DNA from: Porticoccaceae bacterium
Lineage (GTDB): Bacteria; Pseudomonadota; Gammaproteobacteria; Pseudomonadales; Porticoccaceae
Reading direction: 5' to 3'
Length of the DNA: 57,532 bases
Assembly: GCA_902562425.1 (NCBI GenBank)
Contig: CACETF010000014.1
Coordinates: 1 to 57,532, forward strand
Made by a program: the position numbers and the translations under genes. Below are positions 26,783-36,787 of this stretch, piece by piece; within the stretch, counting starts at the first letter, position 1; every line of letters begins with the position of its first letter. The notes under the pieces were generated by a model. It was not told the origin of the DNA. It saw only the letters and a program-made list of their open reading frames with translations, and made no database searches.

Positions 26783-27131
26783 GGATATGCTACCCCATTT
26801 CCAGTGGAAGCATCCAAACAAGGTGCGACTATTCCCCAGTCTGATCCCACTTTTTGCCGTTGACTCGAAGGTGCCAGAAAACCGCCAAACTTGGGTTTCT
26901 TTGCGGAAATTCAATAAGCCATTCTTATCCGCATTTGGCGCAAATAGGATTATGGTCGAATGGATTATTAGTTTTAAAACGAAACTCCGAGAGAAAGACT
27001 CCAGAAATATTTAAGGTTCAAAAGTACCATTCTCTGGACAAGATGATGCAACGCAAGCATTTGCACAAATGATTTTAGAATTTATCACTGGTAACTCCTG
27101 GAACAAGATTTGTCCAGCTACTCTTGCGTGA
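26783..27131 (+). pseudogene. Haloalkane dehalogenase, C-terminal remnant
   Basis: Three frames in sequence recall the end of a haloalkane dehalogenase (alpha/beta hydrolase). First YATPFPVEASKQGA at 26786, like the family's YDAPFPxExxKxGA. After a shift, LFPSLIPLF, then KVPENRQTWVSLRKFNKPFL and SAFG, matching the segment that carries the catalytic acid region. After another shift, an Ile/Leu-rich helix MILEFITGN to TGA 27131. The usual GAGHFLQ-type motif with the catalytic His is not readable. At least two frameshifts and loss of the 5' two-thirds make this a dead gene. Confidence 0.6.
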
Positions 27132-27275
27132 TATCTTCGGAAAACACCAGCCTGAGATAAAGTCCATGACCCAGGTTTCGATAGTTAATTTAGATTACTT
27201 TATAAATACAAATCTCTGAATTCCAACAGGTTATTCAGATTTTTATCTAGCTAAGCACCTAAAGCTTCCGTTCGC

Positions 27276-28826
27276 CTAAGGACTAGGTATTTCAAAAAAT
27301 ACTCCCGTCCCTGGTCCCAGCGGTAAATCAAGCACAACCCAGAAGATTGTCATACCTAATCCCGCGGTAATTAATGCTAATGAATATGGAAGCATCATGG
27401 CCGCCAAGCTACCTATGCCAAAATTACTTTTCCAACGCTGACAAAAAATGAGAATTAAGGGAAAATAAACCATCAGTGGAGTAATAATATTTGTTGCACT
27501 GTCACCAACCCGATATGCTGCAGTAGCCATCTCCGGTGAGATGCCTAGCAACATTAACATTGGAACCAAAACGGGAGAAATTAGAGCCCACTTGGCGCTC
27601 GCTGAGCCGACAAAAAGATTCAATAGCGCCGATAATAAAATAATAAGAGTCAGTAAAATCCATGATGGCATACTTATGTTTTCGAGAAAATCAGCGCCAT
27701 GGACCGCAAAGATAAGACCCAAATTTGACCAGCCAAACATAGCGACAAAGTGCGCTGCAACAAAAGAGAGCACAAGATAATACGCTAAGTCCTCCATCGA
27801 CTCTGTCATCATTTTAACCACATCTCTATGGCATCTTATTGTACCGGCTCCTTTGCCATAGGCCCATCCTGATGATAAGAATAGAAGAAAAGATCCAGCC
27901 ACAAGGCTCTTATAAAATGGTGTCAGTTGAGCTTCAGCTTCTGCTCCCTCATCAATTAACGGTGTACCTGGACCCAAAGTCATTAATGCCCAAAGGCCAA
28001 TGACGACGAGCGCTGAAATTCCTCCATAAACAAGACCACGTCTCTCTTCAAGCGTCAATGGGCGGTCACTAATTTGTTCAATACTGATAATTTTTGCTAG
28101 TGCAGGATCAAAGTCACTGAGCCGAGGTTCAATGATACGGTCGGTAACAAACCAGATGACCGGTAGATAAACCACCACCATCGCTGCGATAAAAAACCAG
28201 TTCCCAGCGATATTTATCGTAACCTCGCCAAACACATTTTCGGCACTTACCTGCGTAATACCTAAGAGCAACGCATCAAACTGACCTGGAAGAAGGTTTG
28301 CAGAAAATCCTCCGGATACTCCAGCGAAAGCAGCTGCAATGCCAACGACTGGATGGCGGCCTGTAACATAGAATATATGTCCTGATAGAGGGATTAAAAC
28401 AACATAAGCAGCATCTGAGGCAAGATTACCCATCATACCTATAAAAACTATCAAAGGCGTTAATGCGGCTTTCGGTGCATATCTCAGACCCGCACGCATT
28501 GCAGAACTGAAAAGGCCAGCTCGCTCAGCAACGCCAGCACCAAGCATTACGACCAAAACATATCCAAGAGGATAAAAGTGCATAAAGGTAGTTGGCATTT
28601 CGACCCAAATTCGTGCGACATTTTCGGCTGAAAGTAAACTTGTTGACATCAAGACTCGATATGCCCCACTAACCGGATCTATTTCGGACGGATGGAGCGC
28701 GGAAAGAGCAGCGAAATCAGCGATAACGGACACAAAAATGAGTAATGCTATCAGCCACAAAAATAAAAATACTGGATCAGGTAATTGATTCCCGCGACGT
28801 TCTACCCAAGAAAGAAACCCATCCAA
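27276..28826 (-). CDS. AbgT-family transporter
   Basis: 516 residues with about 12 hydrophobic segments. The N-terminus WVERRGNQLPDPVFLFLWL, the GYVLVVMLGAGVAERAGL stretch, PLIVFIGMMGNLASDAAYVV and the C-terminal SATNIITPLMVYFPLIL are characteristic of AbgT proteins, which move p-aminobenzoyl-glutamate (and reportedly sulfonamides) across the inner membrane. Start TTG 28826 is preceded by an AGGGAG site about 10 bases upstream. It lies 216 bp downstream of allophanate hydrolase on the same strand, so read-through from the nitrogen operon is possible, though a functional link is not obvious. Confidence 0.88.
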   Translation of the reverse strand: MDGFLSWVERRGNQLPDPVFLFLWLIALLIFVSVIADFAALSALHPSEIDPVSGAYRVLMSTSLLSAENVARIWVEMPTTFMHFYPLGYVLVVMLGAGVAERAGLFSSAMRAGLRYAPKAALTPLIVFIGMMGNLASDAAYVVLIPLSGHIFYVTGRHPVVGIAAAFAGVSGGFSANLLPGQFDALLLGITQVSAENVFGEVTINIAGNWFFIAAMVVVYLPVIWFVTDRIIEPRLSDFDPALAKIISIEQISDRPLTLEERRGLVYGGISALVVIGLWALMTLGPGTPLIDEGAEAEAQLTPFYKSLVAGSFLLFLSSGWAYGKGAGTIRCHRDVVKMMTESMEDLAYYLVLSFVAAHFVAMFGWSNLGLIFAVHGADFLENISMPSWILLTLIILLSALLNLFVGSASAKWALISPVLVPMLMLLGISPEMATAAYRVGDSATNIITPLMVYFPLILIFCQRWKSNFGIGSLAAMMLPYSLALITAGLGMTIFWVVLDLPLGPGTGVFFEIPSP

Positions 28827-29042
28827 AGAAACTACTCTCCCTTAATAAAGTGACATAACACCAAAGTGTGTTACTTTTACCCTGTTACCCATCTACTGTA
28901 ATTGACCTAGCTACTCACATTTTTTTGTCACAACTAATACATCCTCCAACTATCTACTCACTTTTCTAATGCTTATCCATTAGTTTTCTCACTCCTAAAA
29001 ATAAGAAGTACTTCGGCAAAATTCACATAAGCTATCTACTTT

Positions 29043-30875
29043 TTAACTCTGCTGAAGCCAAGCTCGCCATCCCCCAAAAGAGGTTATCTCAATAGCACCT
29101 TCCAGACCCATGGGCTCGCAGATAAAACCCGAGACAGTCAGCCCATTTGAAAGAACAACTTTACCGATTCCCAAAGGACTGGGAATATTCTCAACAAACG
29201 AACCAAAATTTTCAGCCGGTAGTGACCACACTTCTGCCGCGATGGCAGCACCTTTTTTCTCGTCGCGAACCAATCCAGGACGTAATGGTGGACCGCCCGC
29301 TATAACATACATTCGATATATTGGTGCAGTATCGATGACCTGCTTTAATGTCGCCCCTCGCTCGATCAGCTGCCAGTTCAATGGCAGTCCAGACAGGTGC
29401 GCTCCACAAACTAAGATGTCTACACTTTTAGGGTTAGATACCAGCTTGTTTTCGCGATTATTGCGGATATAATCTGTGTTGCCTGCTGGGAGCGAGAATA
29501 TAGACTGAACTCTATTAGCAATAGAGAGGAGCCATCGATCACTCATGCATGGACCGACTAATGAAATTGAAAAAGGCAGAAAATTGTCACGAGCTCCTTG
29601 AATTAAGCGCGTGGGCACCACCACAGAGGCGAAATCAAGTAAATTCACAAAGTTGGAGTAATATCCGAGCTTCGTATTCGCTTTAATTGGCTCATCAAGC
29701 ATCTCTTTAATAGTGAAATAACATCCGACTGTAGGAGTCATCAAGCAATCCAGATCACTCATCAATCTCTCGCAAATAATCTTTAATTCTCGTAGTCGAT
29801 ATTGTGCCTTGAACAAGTCAGTAGCCAATAATTCACCGCCAGGCTCAATAATTTCCCTAACAACGGGGTACATGCTTTGAGGGTTATGATTAATGATTTG
29901 TTCGGTAGTTATGTAGCGCTCACTTATCCAAGGTCCTTGATATAGTAAATCCCCTACCTCCTCAAAAGGCCGAAAGTCAATTTCTTTGAGTGTAAAACCT
30001 TGATCAACCATAACTTCCAAAGTTTGAGTGTAGGCCTTAAAATATTCCCGATTATCAAAAAACCTAAGCTGCTCTTTTTTAATAACACCTATAGTAAGTT
30101 TGGTATCGGCCAAACCGTAATTTCGCGTCGCGTTAAAATATGGAAGTTCTCGACTGTTGCTGTACTCGCTATCAAATCGTATAGCGACATCCAATACCTC
30201 ATTGGCATCGTCACAACTATTGGTAAAGACACTAATGCAATCGAGACTTCTGCAAGCATCGATCACACCCGAGCAGGATATGAGACCCAAACTGGGTTTT
30301 AGCCCAATCAGATTATTAAGACATGCAGGGATTCGTCCTGAACCTGCGGTATCAGTGCCAAGACTAAACGTGGAGAGACCCATCGCAACAGCGACCGCAG
30401 AACCAGAACTGGAACCACCACTAATAAGATCGAATTCGAAACTGTTATGACAAACCCCATAGGGCGAACGAGTTCCATTCAAGCCCGTCGCGAACTGATC
30501 AAGATTAGTCTTGCCGATTGGTATAGCTCCAGCATCAATCAGCAGCTGAACAGCGAACGCAGACTTTTTAGGTAAGTACGCAAAATCAGGACACCCGCCC
30601 GTGGTTGGAACCCCAACTAAGTCGATATTATCTTTTATTGAAAAAGGAATACCCCAGAGAGGATGAGTGTCAAGATCTTTTTGTTTAAGGCAATCTATGA
30701 AAGGTTGAATCCAGCAAAGCGACGGCGGTTTGATAAAAATATTGTAGTGTTCCAAGGCATCTGCTGCAGAAATTATACTTTCTACAAGTTTTTGTGGTAT
30801 CAGATCACCACGTCGATATGACTCACGGAGCCTTTCCATGCCGAGGTCAAGAATGTAATGATTACGTGCGCTCAT
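29043..30875 (-). CDS. atzF: Allophanate hydrolase
   Basis: 610-residue cytoplasmic enzyme that splits allophanate into 2 CO2 and 2 NH3. The N-terminal amidase-signature domain has the Ser-cisSer-Lys triad: Lys81 in PFSIKDNID, the cis-Ser in SGGSSSGS (152-159) and the nucleophile Ser179 in GTDTAGSGR. The C-terminal domain typical of AtzF/DUR1,2 follows from about residue 485 (VDILVCGAHLSGLPLNWQL, then YVIAGGPPLRPGLVR), supporting allophanate hydrolase over a generic amidase. Its start overlaps the end of the carboxylase gene by four bases (ATGA), so the two are translationally coupled. It completes the pathway from carboxylated guanidine or urea to ammonia. Confidence 0.93.
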   Translation of the reverse strand: MSARNHYILDLGMERLRESYRRGDLIPQKLVESIISAADALEHYNIFIKPPSLCWIQPFIDCLKQKDLDTHPLWGIPFSIKDNIDLVGVPTTGGCPDFAYLPKKSAFAVQLLIDAGAIPIGKTNLDQFATGLNGTRSPYGVCHNSFEFDLISGGSSSGSAVAVAMGLSTFSLGTDTAGSGRIPACLNNLIGLKPSLGLISCSGVIDACRSLDCISVFTNSCDDANEVLDVAIRFDSEYSNSRELPYFNATRNYGLADTKLTIGVIKKEQLRFFDNREYFKAYTQTLEVMVDQGFTLKEIDFRPFEEVGDLLYQGPWISERYITTEQIINHNPQSMYPVVREIIEPGGELLATDLFKAQYRLRELKIICERLMSDLDCLMTPTVGCYFTIKEMLDEPIKANTKLGYYSNFVNLLDFASVVVPTRLIQGARDNFLPFSISLVGPCMSDRWLLSIANRVQSIFSLPAGNTDYIRNNRENKLVSNPKSVDILVCGAHLSGLPLNWQLIERGATLKQVIDTAPIYRMYVIAGGPPLRPGLVRDEKKGAAIAAEVWSLPAENFGSFVENIPSPLGIGKVVLSNGLTVSGFICEPMGLEGAIEITSFGGWRAWLQQS

Positions 30876-33800
30876 ACGCTTGCCTCGGAGTACGAAAGTA
30901 CCATCAAGGTCTGTCCTGAGCTCACTCGACTAGTTTCTTTCAAAGGAATTTTTGCTACCACCCCGGCAAAGGTTGCACGAACCTCAATTTCCATTTTCAT
31001 AGATTCAAGAACCATAACAACCGCGCCTTTTTCCACAAATTCACCTTTTTTTACAATTATTCGCCAAACTAATCCTGAAACTGGGCTCTGTAATACAAAG
31101 TCCCCCTCAGAATCTTCTATATCTTGATTTAGCTGGTCAGCCTCTTGGACAGAGAATTGAAACTGCCCATCATGATGCCAGCGATTGAGTTCCTCATCAA
31201 AAGCATTTTTTCTTTTCGTTATAAAACGTTCGGTACTCTCTCGATTATCATCCAGAAAATTTTGATAATCGGAAATGTTGAATGTTCCATTTACAATTAT
31301 CGGAGAGAACTGGCCTACCGGGAAATCACGCCTAATCTTACATAACTCATCATGACTTACCTCATAAAATCGAATCTGATCAAAAAAGCGTAACAAATAA
31401 GGACGCGAAAATTCGTTTGTTTGATGAAAACGATTCCACATCTGCAACGTCCGCCCCACAAGTTGATAGCCCCCTGGACCCTCCATGCCATAAATACAAA
31501 GGTACGACCCACCAATACCAACAGAATTCTCGGCCGTCCAAGTTCGTGCAGGATTGTACTTAGTGGTAACAAGGCGGTGACGCGGATCAATTGGCACTGC
31601 AACCGGAGCACCGAGGTACACGTCACCTAATCCCAAAACCAGATAAGAGGCATCAAAGATAATCCGTTTCACATCATCCAGATTATTGAGACCGTTAATC
31701 CTTCGAATAAACTCAATATTATCGGGAAACCAGGGGGCGTCCTTTCGTACTGACTGATCATACTTACGAACCGCGGAGCGGCAGGCATGATCATCCCAGG
31801 ACATTGGAAGGAAAAGTGTGCGGGAGGGAACACTCATGTTATCAAGCTGCGCTGATAAACTCCTCTCAGCAACGAGCAATTGATCTATCAATTTTGTAGC
31901 GGATACTATTTGTGGATTGTAATGAAGTTGCAAGGATCGGATCCCTGGCGTCATCTCATGGACACCCTCCACAGGTTTGCTTTTCAACCACTCCATAAGA
32001 GCATGAACACGTAGACGAAGACGAAAATTAATCTCTGGCTGACCATACTCGATGAGCAAAAATTTGTCTCCAGCTTTGCGGTAACATATGTCATCCCCGT
32101 ACTCACAGGACCTCAAAGTCAGCATTATTGGGGTTGATCGCTCCTCCGGTTGGACTTGAACTTGAATCTCTCTTAACTCTTTTATAGAGGTGTGACCGGC
32201 CGCCTCAAGCTCAGTCGCCTTACTGAGACTGACTGGAATAAAGTGAATTTTATCTCCAGCACGCAGTTGACCAAGTTTCCATAGATCAGCGGTGATTACT
32301 GTCGCAGGACACACGAATCCGCCGAGGGATGGGCCGTCTGGACCGAGAATTACGGGCATGTCTCCGGTAAAATCAACCGTCCCAAATGCATATGCGTTGT
32401 CATGAAGATTAGATGGGTGCAAGCCTGCCTCACCACCATCCTGCCGCGCCCACTCAGGTTTGGGACCAATGAGTCTTACCCCGGTGCGATTTGAGTTATA
32501 GTGGACCTCCCAATCACAGGAAAAAAAAATCTCCATATCTCTTTCGGTGAAAAAATCTGGTGACCCGTGCGGTCCATAAGTTACCCTTATGCCAAGAGGT
32601 GCGCGGCTGCAAGCGTCATTCGACTTGAAAATATTCGGGATAAGCGACTTTGGTAGCCGCACCTGTTCCAGATCAGGCAGCAATTTGTCTTCATTTAACC
32701 GGACCACATCGCCGGAACGGAGACAACGCCCGTTGTGCCCACCAAAATTACCTAAAGTAAATGTTGCTCTGGATCCTAAGTATTCTGGACACCGAATACC
32801 TCCAGCAATCGCAAGATAGGTCCTTGCCCCGCTGCTTTCATAAACGTTCCCCAAAACTAGTTCAGAGCCCGAAGGAATCTTGTAGACATGCCAACAAGCA
32901 AGCTTTTTTATAATTTCTCTGTTATCGAGAGAAATTTTCAAATCAGCATCTATCTGTGCGCCGGCAAGAACTATAGTTGTAGCTTTACTGAATAATAAAG
33001 TCGGCCCATAAAGAGCAATCTCTAACCCTGCCGCATCATAATCATTATCCAACAGTCGATTAGCAAGTCTAAACGAATTACTGTCAAATGGTCCGGAAGG
33101 TGGTACTCCAACGGACCAATGCCCAGTGCGACCAGGCAAATTTTGCACCGTTGTCTGCGCGCCACCGGAAACGACATCAATACGTGCGGGCTCATAAGCA
33201 AAATCATCAAGATAACTCGTTGTCACCTCACCCGCTTTTAACAGATTGTCCTCCAAAAGAAGTTCGAGATAATCAAGATTATTTTCACAGCCATAAACTT
33301 TTGAGTTTTTGACGACTTTTAACAACAAAGATAACGATTCCATACGAAACTTGGTATGCACGATTAATTTCGCCAGCAAAGGATCAAAATCAGGCGGGAC
33401 ATGGATACCAGCCTCAATCCAAGTCTCTACGCGAACGTTCTCTTTATCTCCACCCCTATAAAAATCAACCTCGGTTAATTGATCTGATGCGGGCCGGAAA
33501 TTTAGATAAGGATCCTCCGCATATACTCGCACCTCAATGGAATGCCCTCTAACTTTTAATCTCTCTCTCTCCTTGTTCAGATCTAAGGAGGGTTTATCAG
33601 CACTTTCGAAGGCTAAAACCAGCATCCATTTTACTATGTCGATCCCAAAAACCTCTTCAGTCACTCCATGCTCCACTTGCAAGCGAGTATTCACCTCCAG
33701 AAAATAAAAATTTCCGGTATCAATATCTAGTATGTATTCCACAGTTCCCGCACTTTGATAGCCGACTCCAGCTAGCAAGCGCTCCGACCATTCATGTAAG

Positions 33801-34579
33801 GACTGTCTGGAATCAAAATCCAAATTTGGTGCAGGACACTCTTCAACCACCTTTTGATTCCGACGCTGACATGAACAATCACGTTCACCAATTGTAAGCA
33901 CCTGCCCCCTTCCATCACCGAAGGCCTGTACCTCAATATGGCGAGCATGTTGAATGAATTTCTCGACGAACACTTCGTCGTTTCCAAAATTGTTTAAGAC
34001 TTGACTTTTGACTTTTTCAAACGACTCTTCAAGTTCGATTTCATCAAAACATACAGTTATACCGATACCACCTCCACCGGCAGTTGATTTCAACATTACC
34101 GGATAACCGATGCGTTTTGCTTCTATTTTTGTTTGTTCCAAATTAGGAAGAAGCTGAGAGCCGGGCAACAGCGGTATATTGCACTCCATGGCGAGAGCAC
34201 GCGCTTTATGCTTCAACCCAAACATGGCTATATGTTCAGATGTTGGGCCAATAAATATCAGACCATGATCTTCGCAGCGATCGACAAATTCAGCATTTTC
34301 ACTCAAAAATCCATATCCCGGATGCACTGCGACAGCACCCGTTTCGCGGGCAATTTTCAAAATACGATTAATATTCATATAAGTGTGAATCGGTTGATTC
34401 TGTTCAGGAATCTCGGGATTCAAACAAACAGATTCATCAGCAATACGAACATGTAAACTGCCAGAATCGCAAACAGCATAGACGGCAACCGATGGAACGT
34501 CCATAGCTTGGAGTGTCCTGATGATGCGAGTAGCAATGGCACCTCGGTTTGCAATTAATACTTTTCCAAGCTGTGTCAT
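30872..34579 (-). CDS. uca: Urea carboxylase / guanidine carboxylase, biotin-dependent
   Basis: 1235 residues in three parts. Biotin carboxylase (1 to about 450) starts KVLIANRGAIATRIIRT and has HPGYGFLSEN and the glycine loop GGGGIGIT. The carboxyltransferase comprises the KipA-like AHS2 section (VQNLPGRTGHWSVGVPPSGP from about 490) and the KipI-like AHS1 section (HEMTPGIRSLQLHYNP). The C-terminal biotinyl domain has ESMKMEIEV with biotinyl Lys1195. The enzyme adds carbonate to urea or guanidine with ATP. The flanking DUF1989 genes, now known as carboxyguanidine deiminase subunits in homologous clusters, favour guanidine as the real substrate; the decisive carboxyltransferase residue cannot be read without alignment. 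Confidence 0.92.
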   Translation of the reverse strand: MTQLGKVLIANRGAIATRIIRTLQAMDVPSVAVYAVCDSGSLHVRIADESVCLNPEIPEQNQPIHTYMNINRILKIARETGAVAVHPGYGFLSENAEFVDRCEDHGLIFIGPTSEHIAMFGLKHKARALAMECNIPLLPGSQLLPNLEQTKIEAKRIGYPVMLKSTAGGGGIGITVCFDEIELEESFEKVKSQVLNNFGNDEVFVEKFIQHARHIEVQAFGDGRGQVLTIGERDCSCQRRNQKVVEECPAPNLDFDSRQSLHEWSERLLAGVGYQSAGTVEYILDIDTGNFYFLEVNTRLQVEHGVTEEVFGIDIVKWMLVLAFESADKPSLDLNKERERLKVRGHSIEVRVYAEDPYLNFRPASDQLTEVDFYRGGDKENVRVETWIEAGIHVPPDFDPLLAKLIVHTKFRMESLSLLLKVVKNSKVYGCENNLDYLELLLEDNLLKAGEVTTSYLDDFAYEPARIDVVSGGAQTTVQNLPGRTGHWSVGVPPSGPFDSNSFRLANRLLDNDYDAAGLEIALYGPTLLFSKATTIVLAGAQIDADLKISLDNREIIKKLACWHVYKIPSGSELVLGNVYESSGARTYLAIAGGIRCPEYLGSRATFTLGNFGGHNGRCLRSGDVVRLNEDKLLPDLEQVRLPKSLIPNIFKSNDACSRAPLGIRVTYGPHGSPDFFTERDMEIFFSCDWEVHYNSNRTGVRLIGPKPEWARQDGGEAGLHPSNLHDNAYAFGTVDFTGDMPVILGPDGPSLGGFVCPATVITADLWKLGQLRAGDKIHFIPVSLSKATELEAAGHTSIKELREIQVQVQPEERSTPIMLTLRSCEYGDDICYRKAGDKFLLIEYGQPEINFRLRLRVHALMEWLKSKPVEGVHEMTPGIRSLQLHYNPQIVSATKLIDQLLVAERSLSAQLDNMSVPSRTLFLPMSWDDHACRSAVRKYDQSVRKDAPWFPDNIEFIRRINGLNNLDDVKRIIFDASYLVLGLGDVYLGAPVAVPIDPRHRLVTTKYNPARTWTAENSVGIGGSYLCIYGMEGPGGYQLVGRTLQMWNRFHQTNEFSRPYLLRFFDQIRFYEVSHDELCKIRRDFPVGQFSPIIVNGTFNISDYQNFLDDNRESTERFITKRKNAFDEELNRWHHDGQFQFSVQEADQLNQDIEDSEGDFVLQSPVSGLVWRIIVKKGEFVEKGAVVMVLESMKMEIEVRATFAGVVAKIPLKETSRVSSGQTLMVLSYSEASV

Positions 34580-34661
34580 ATCAATCGCTCTACCAATATC
34601 AGATAATTCTGATCTAAGAGAATTCCCAGAAACCTATGCATCTGACTCCGTGTGGATAAAT

Positions 34662-35318
34662 TTAATTCCAGATGAGAATTTCAATTGGCGTTGGATTAAA
34701 TCCGCTACAAGGATTATTCATTTGGGGACAATTTGAAATGAGCATCACTACATCCATCAATGCTTCTAACTCAACGTATTTTCCCGCAGCAGATATCCCA
34801 TCCTCAAAAGTTAATCCACCCTTCTCAGTCACTGGCACATTCATGAAAAAATTAATATTGTGAGAAATATTTCCCTTATTAAGTCCGTACTCTGGATTCT
34901 CTGATACAGCTAGCATCCAGCTATCCCGACACGAATGCATGAATCGTTTGTCTTGGTGATAGCGCACCGTGTTACTCTCGGAGGAACAAGCCCCACCCAA
35001 TGTATCATGACGGCCGCACGTGTCAGCCACAATCTGCAGCATCGGACGATTAGCGTTAGACGTCAAACAAGAACCAGTCGTAAGATAAAGACTTCTTTGC
35101 TCGCGAATTGTGTCCGAAGCACTGTAACGTTCACTCGGATCGTCTGAGCTATAGAATAAAGTGTCTACAGCCTGATTTCCCTCCAAATCAATGATACGGG
35201 CCGTTTGACCCGCTTTTATCAACGTTATGAAATAATCTCCTGAATCTACCACCTCCCTCAGGATCGCCTGCTGTGGAGAAAAACTACTCTCAATTATTTT
35301 GAAGTTTGAGGAAGCCAT
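34662..35318 (-). CDS. DUF1989 urea carboxylase-associated protein 2 (carboxyguanidine deiminase subunit)
   Basis: 218 residues. The pattern [40 protein letters not shown] and [19 protein letters not shown] is that of the DUF1989 family, subgroup UAAP2. Conserved Cys and His residues ([16 protein letters not shown] and the terminal [12 protein letters not shown]) fit a metal site. In homologous clusters the two UAAP proteins form a heteromeric carboxyguanidine deiminase (CgdAB) that turns carboxyguanidine into allophanate plus NH3. Here it lies 15 bp after UAAP1 and 82 bp before the carboxylase. AAGG precedes ATG 35318. Confidence 0.88.
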   Translation of the reverse strand: MASSNFKIIESSFSPQQAILREVVDSGDYFITLIKAGQTARIIDLEGNQAVDTLFYSSDDPSERYSASDTIREQRSLYLTTGSCLTSNANRPMLQIVADTCGRHDTLGGACSSESNTVRYHQDKRFMHSCRDSWMLAVSENPEYGLNKGNISHNINFFMNVPVTEKGGLTFEDGISAAGKYVELEALMDVVMLISNCPQMNNPCSGFNPTPIEILIWN

Positions 35319-35333
35319 AAACGTTAACCTTCT

Positions 35334-36104
35334 TTATTGACTTAGTTCTGCTAAATCAGCGATGTTGGGTGGCAAATACTGATCCTTAGAACCGAGGTAA
35401 TAAAGCGCGTTATTAGCAAAACCTCGACGATTTTCCGCACACAAATTCATACATCTATCATCAGTGGTCAACGGAAGTGCTAATCCAATTTCAATTTGGA
35501 CAGAATTATCAGGATAATCGTTTGCAAAGTTCAGCGGATGTGGGCATGCGTGCATAATGACCAAAGAATCCATCTCAATCCTCAACGTAACCTGGGAGCC
35601 ACGCTTACATGCTTTATCATCTAAAGTTAAAGTGCCTAGATTATCTGCATAAACTTTACTGAACCAATTTAAATTAGACACGATATCGTTTCTTCCCAAA
35701 CCATATTTAGCAAGCTCTACCAAAAATGCATCGGTCCCATTCTGGGACCAGGAATTGCGATCGCTCTGATAGTCACGCTTTCCATAACGCTGCTCCAAGT
35801 GTTGAGCATGCGAACTTCCACAAATCGAGTCATGCCAACCCGTAGTATCATGAATGACAGATGCAAAAATGCGACCCATGTCAGAATAAAGACAGTGACC
35901 CTCACCGATCTTAAAAGTATGCTGACACTTTAAGGTATCTGGCGCGTTATATCGTTCTAGTAAATTCTCTGAGTTATAAAATAACATTCCAATATTGGCA
36001 CCTCCCTCTATGTCAGTCATCCGAATTACGGTGCCCCGCTTTAGTCTGAAAGAACAATGACCACCCGCAGGAATTCGCGTGGAGTAATTGATAGACCTTA
36101 TCAT
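35334..36104 (-). CDS. DUF1989 urea carboxylase-associated protein 1 (carboxyguanidine deiminase subunit)
   Basis: 256 residues from ATG 36104, chosen because GGGGA lies 6-8 bases upstream and because family members begin just before IPAGGHxSF, here RIPAGGHCSF at residues 10-19. The frame continues upstream to a TTG at 36203, but those residues look like translated leader. Family motifs are LKRGTVIRMTDIEGGANI, NAPDTLKCQHTF, and the Cys/His clusters TTGWHDSICGSSH and MHACPHPLN, likely metal ligands. It is the first gene of the nitrogen operon and the expected partner of UAAP2. Confidence 0.88.
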   Translation of the reverse strand: MIRSINYSTRIPAGGHCSFRLKRGTVIRMTDIEGGANIGMLFYNSENLLERYNAPDTLKCQHTFKIGEGHCLYSDMGRIFASVIHDTTGWHDSICGSSHAQHLEQRYGKRDYQSDRNSWSQNGTDAFLVELAKYGLGRNDIVSNLNWFSKVYADNLGTLTLDDKACKRGSQVTLRIEMDSLVIMHACPHPLNFANDYPDNSVQIEIGLALPLTTDDRCMNLCAENRRGFANNALYYLGSKDQYLPPNIADLAELSQ

Positions 36105-36149
36105 TACAAGTCCCCATAGAGATGAAGCGTAAATACTTCGGGCAGCGCT

Positions 36150-36165
36150 TGCAGCTGTATACCCA
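36150..36165 (-). promoter_or_regulatory. Possible sigma-54 promoter for the UAAP1 operon
   Basis: On the minus strand TGGGTATACAGCTGCA has the GG-N10-GC spacing of sigma-54 promoters, with a reasonable -12 half (CTGCA) but a poor -24 half (TGGG instead of TGGCA). Transcription would start about 35 bases before ATG 36104. Nitrogen control would make sense, but the match is modest. Confidence 0.3.
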
Positions 36166-36203
36166 GCTTCTTTTCTAAATTCTAAGAAGGCGCCTCCCGC
36201 CAA

Positions 36204-36703
36204 CTAATGGGCAAAGACACACCAATTATAAAAAGTTAATGCCTTTATCCTTTGTAACTTAGTTAAACAGCTCGGGTACACAAGGGGTAAAAAGTAAGCC
36301 AAAACCGCTTCGCTAAAATACAAATCAATCACAGTATCGCTTTGAATCTTAGGCTTAGCTAACTCCGACAACTCAACTTAATTTACACCATAGCAAAGAC
36401 ATGCATATAAGTGACGTTGGCTAATCCAGATCAACGAATTTAATCTAACAAAGAGTAAGCCTCTTTTCAAACGAGATTAAAAAATTTGCTTTCGAGATGA
36501 TGTTTGTACTGGTTGAGGTTAAAAGACAAATAGTCAATTTGCACCAAATAAATGCTTTTCCCTCACCTCATTGGACTAAAAAGGCGCGAAATTATTTAAA
36601 AGTCGGTCAGAACTTGTTTCATTTTGAAAATAGAACTCCTCGGTGCGTAGCTATTTTAGATAGTAAGGTTTCTCTAATGGCCTACTTTCAATACCAAGCG
36701 TAT
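36204..36703. other. Intergenic region between the divergent nitrogen units
   Basis: No gene supported. The plus-strand frame open from 36497 is an extension of the binding-protein gene with no signal peptide and is probably leader. I searched by eye for the ykkC-type guanidine riboswitch elements and found none on either strand. Confidence 0.45.
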
Positions 36704-36719
36704 TGGCATGCTAAATGCT
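36704..36719 (+). promoter_or_regulatory. Sigma-54-like promoter of the ABC transporter operon
   Basis: TGGCATGCTAAATGCT matches the -24/-12 consensus TGGCACGNNNNTTGCW closely and has exact GG-N10-GC spacing. The start of transcription would fall near 36731, giving a leader of about 57 bases that contains GGAG at 36779-36782, six bases before the ATG. RpoN control is common for nitrogen scavenging genes. Confidence 0.55.
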
Positions 36720-36787
36720 TGCAACCAATTGTCACAGACAATAAAACCCACGTAATTTACTCAAGTAGAGTTCTTTTGGAGTTAAAT

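Noticed and set aside
36211..36225. Second sigma-54-like box on the minus strand
   Set aside because: The spacing is GG-N9-GC, one base short of the strict requirement.
36497..36787. 97-codon N-terminal extension of the ABC binding protein
   Set aside because: The lipoprotein signal and ribosome site place the start at 36788; a sigma-54-like promoter lies inside the extension.
36204..36787. Guanidine-sensing riboswitch (ykkC type)
   Set aside because: None of its conserved elements were found on either strand.
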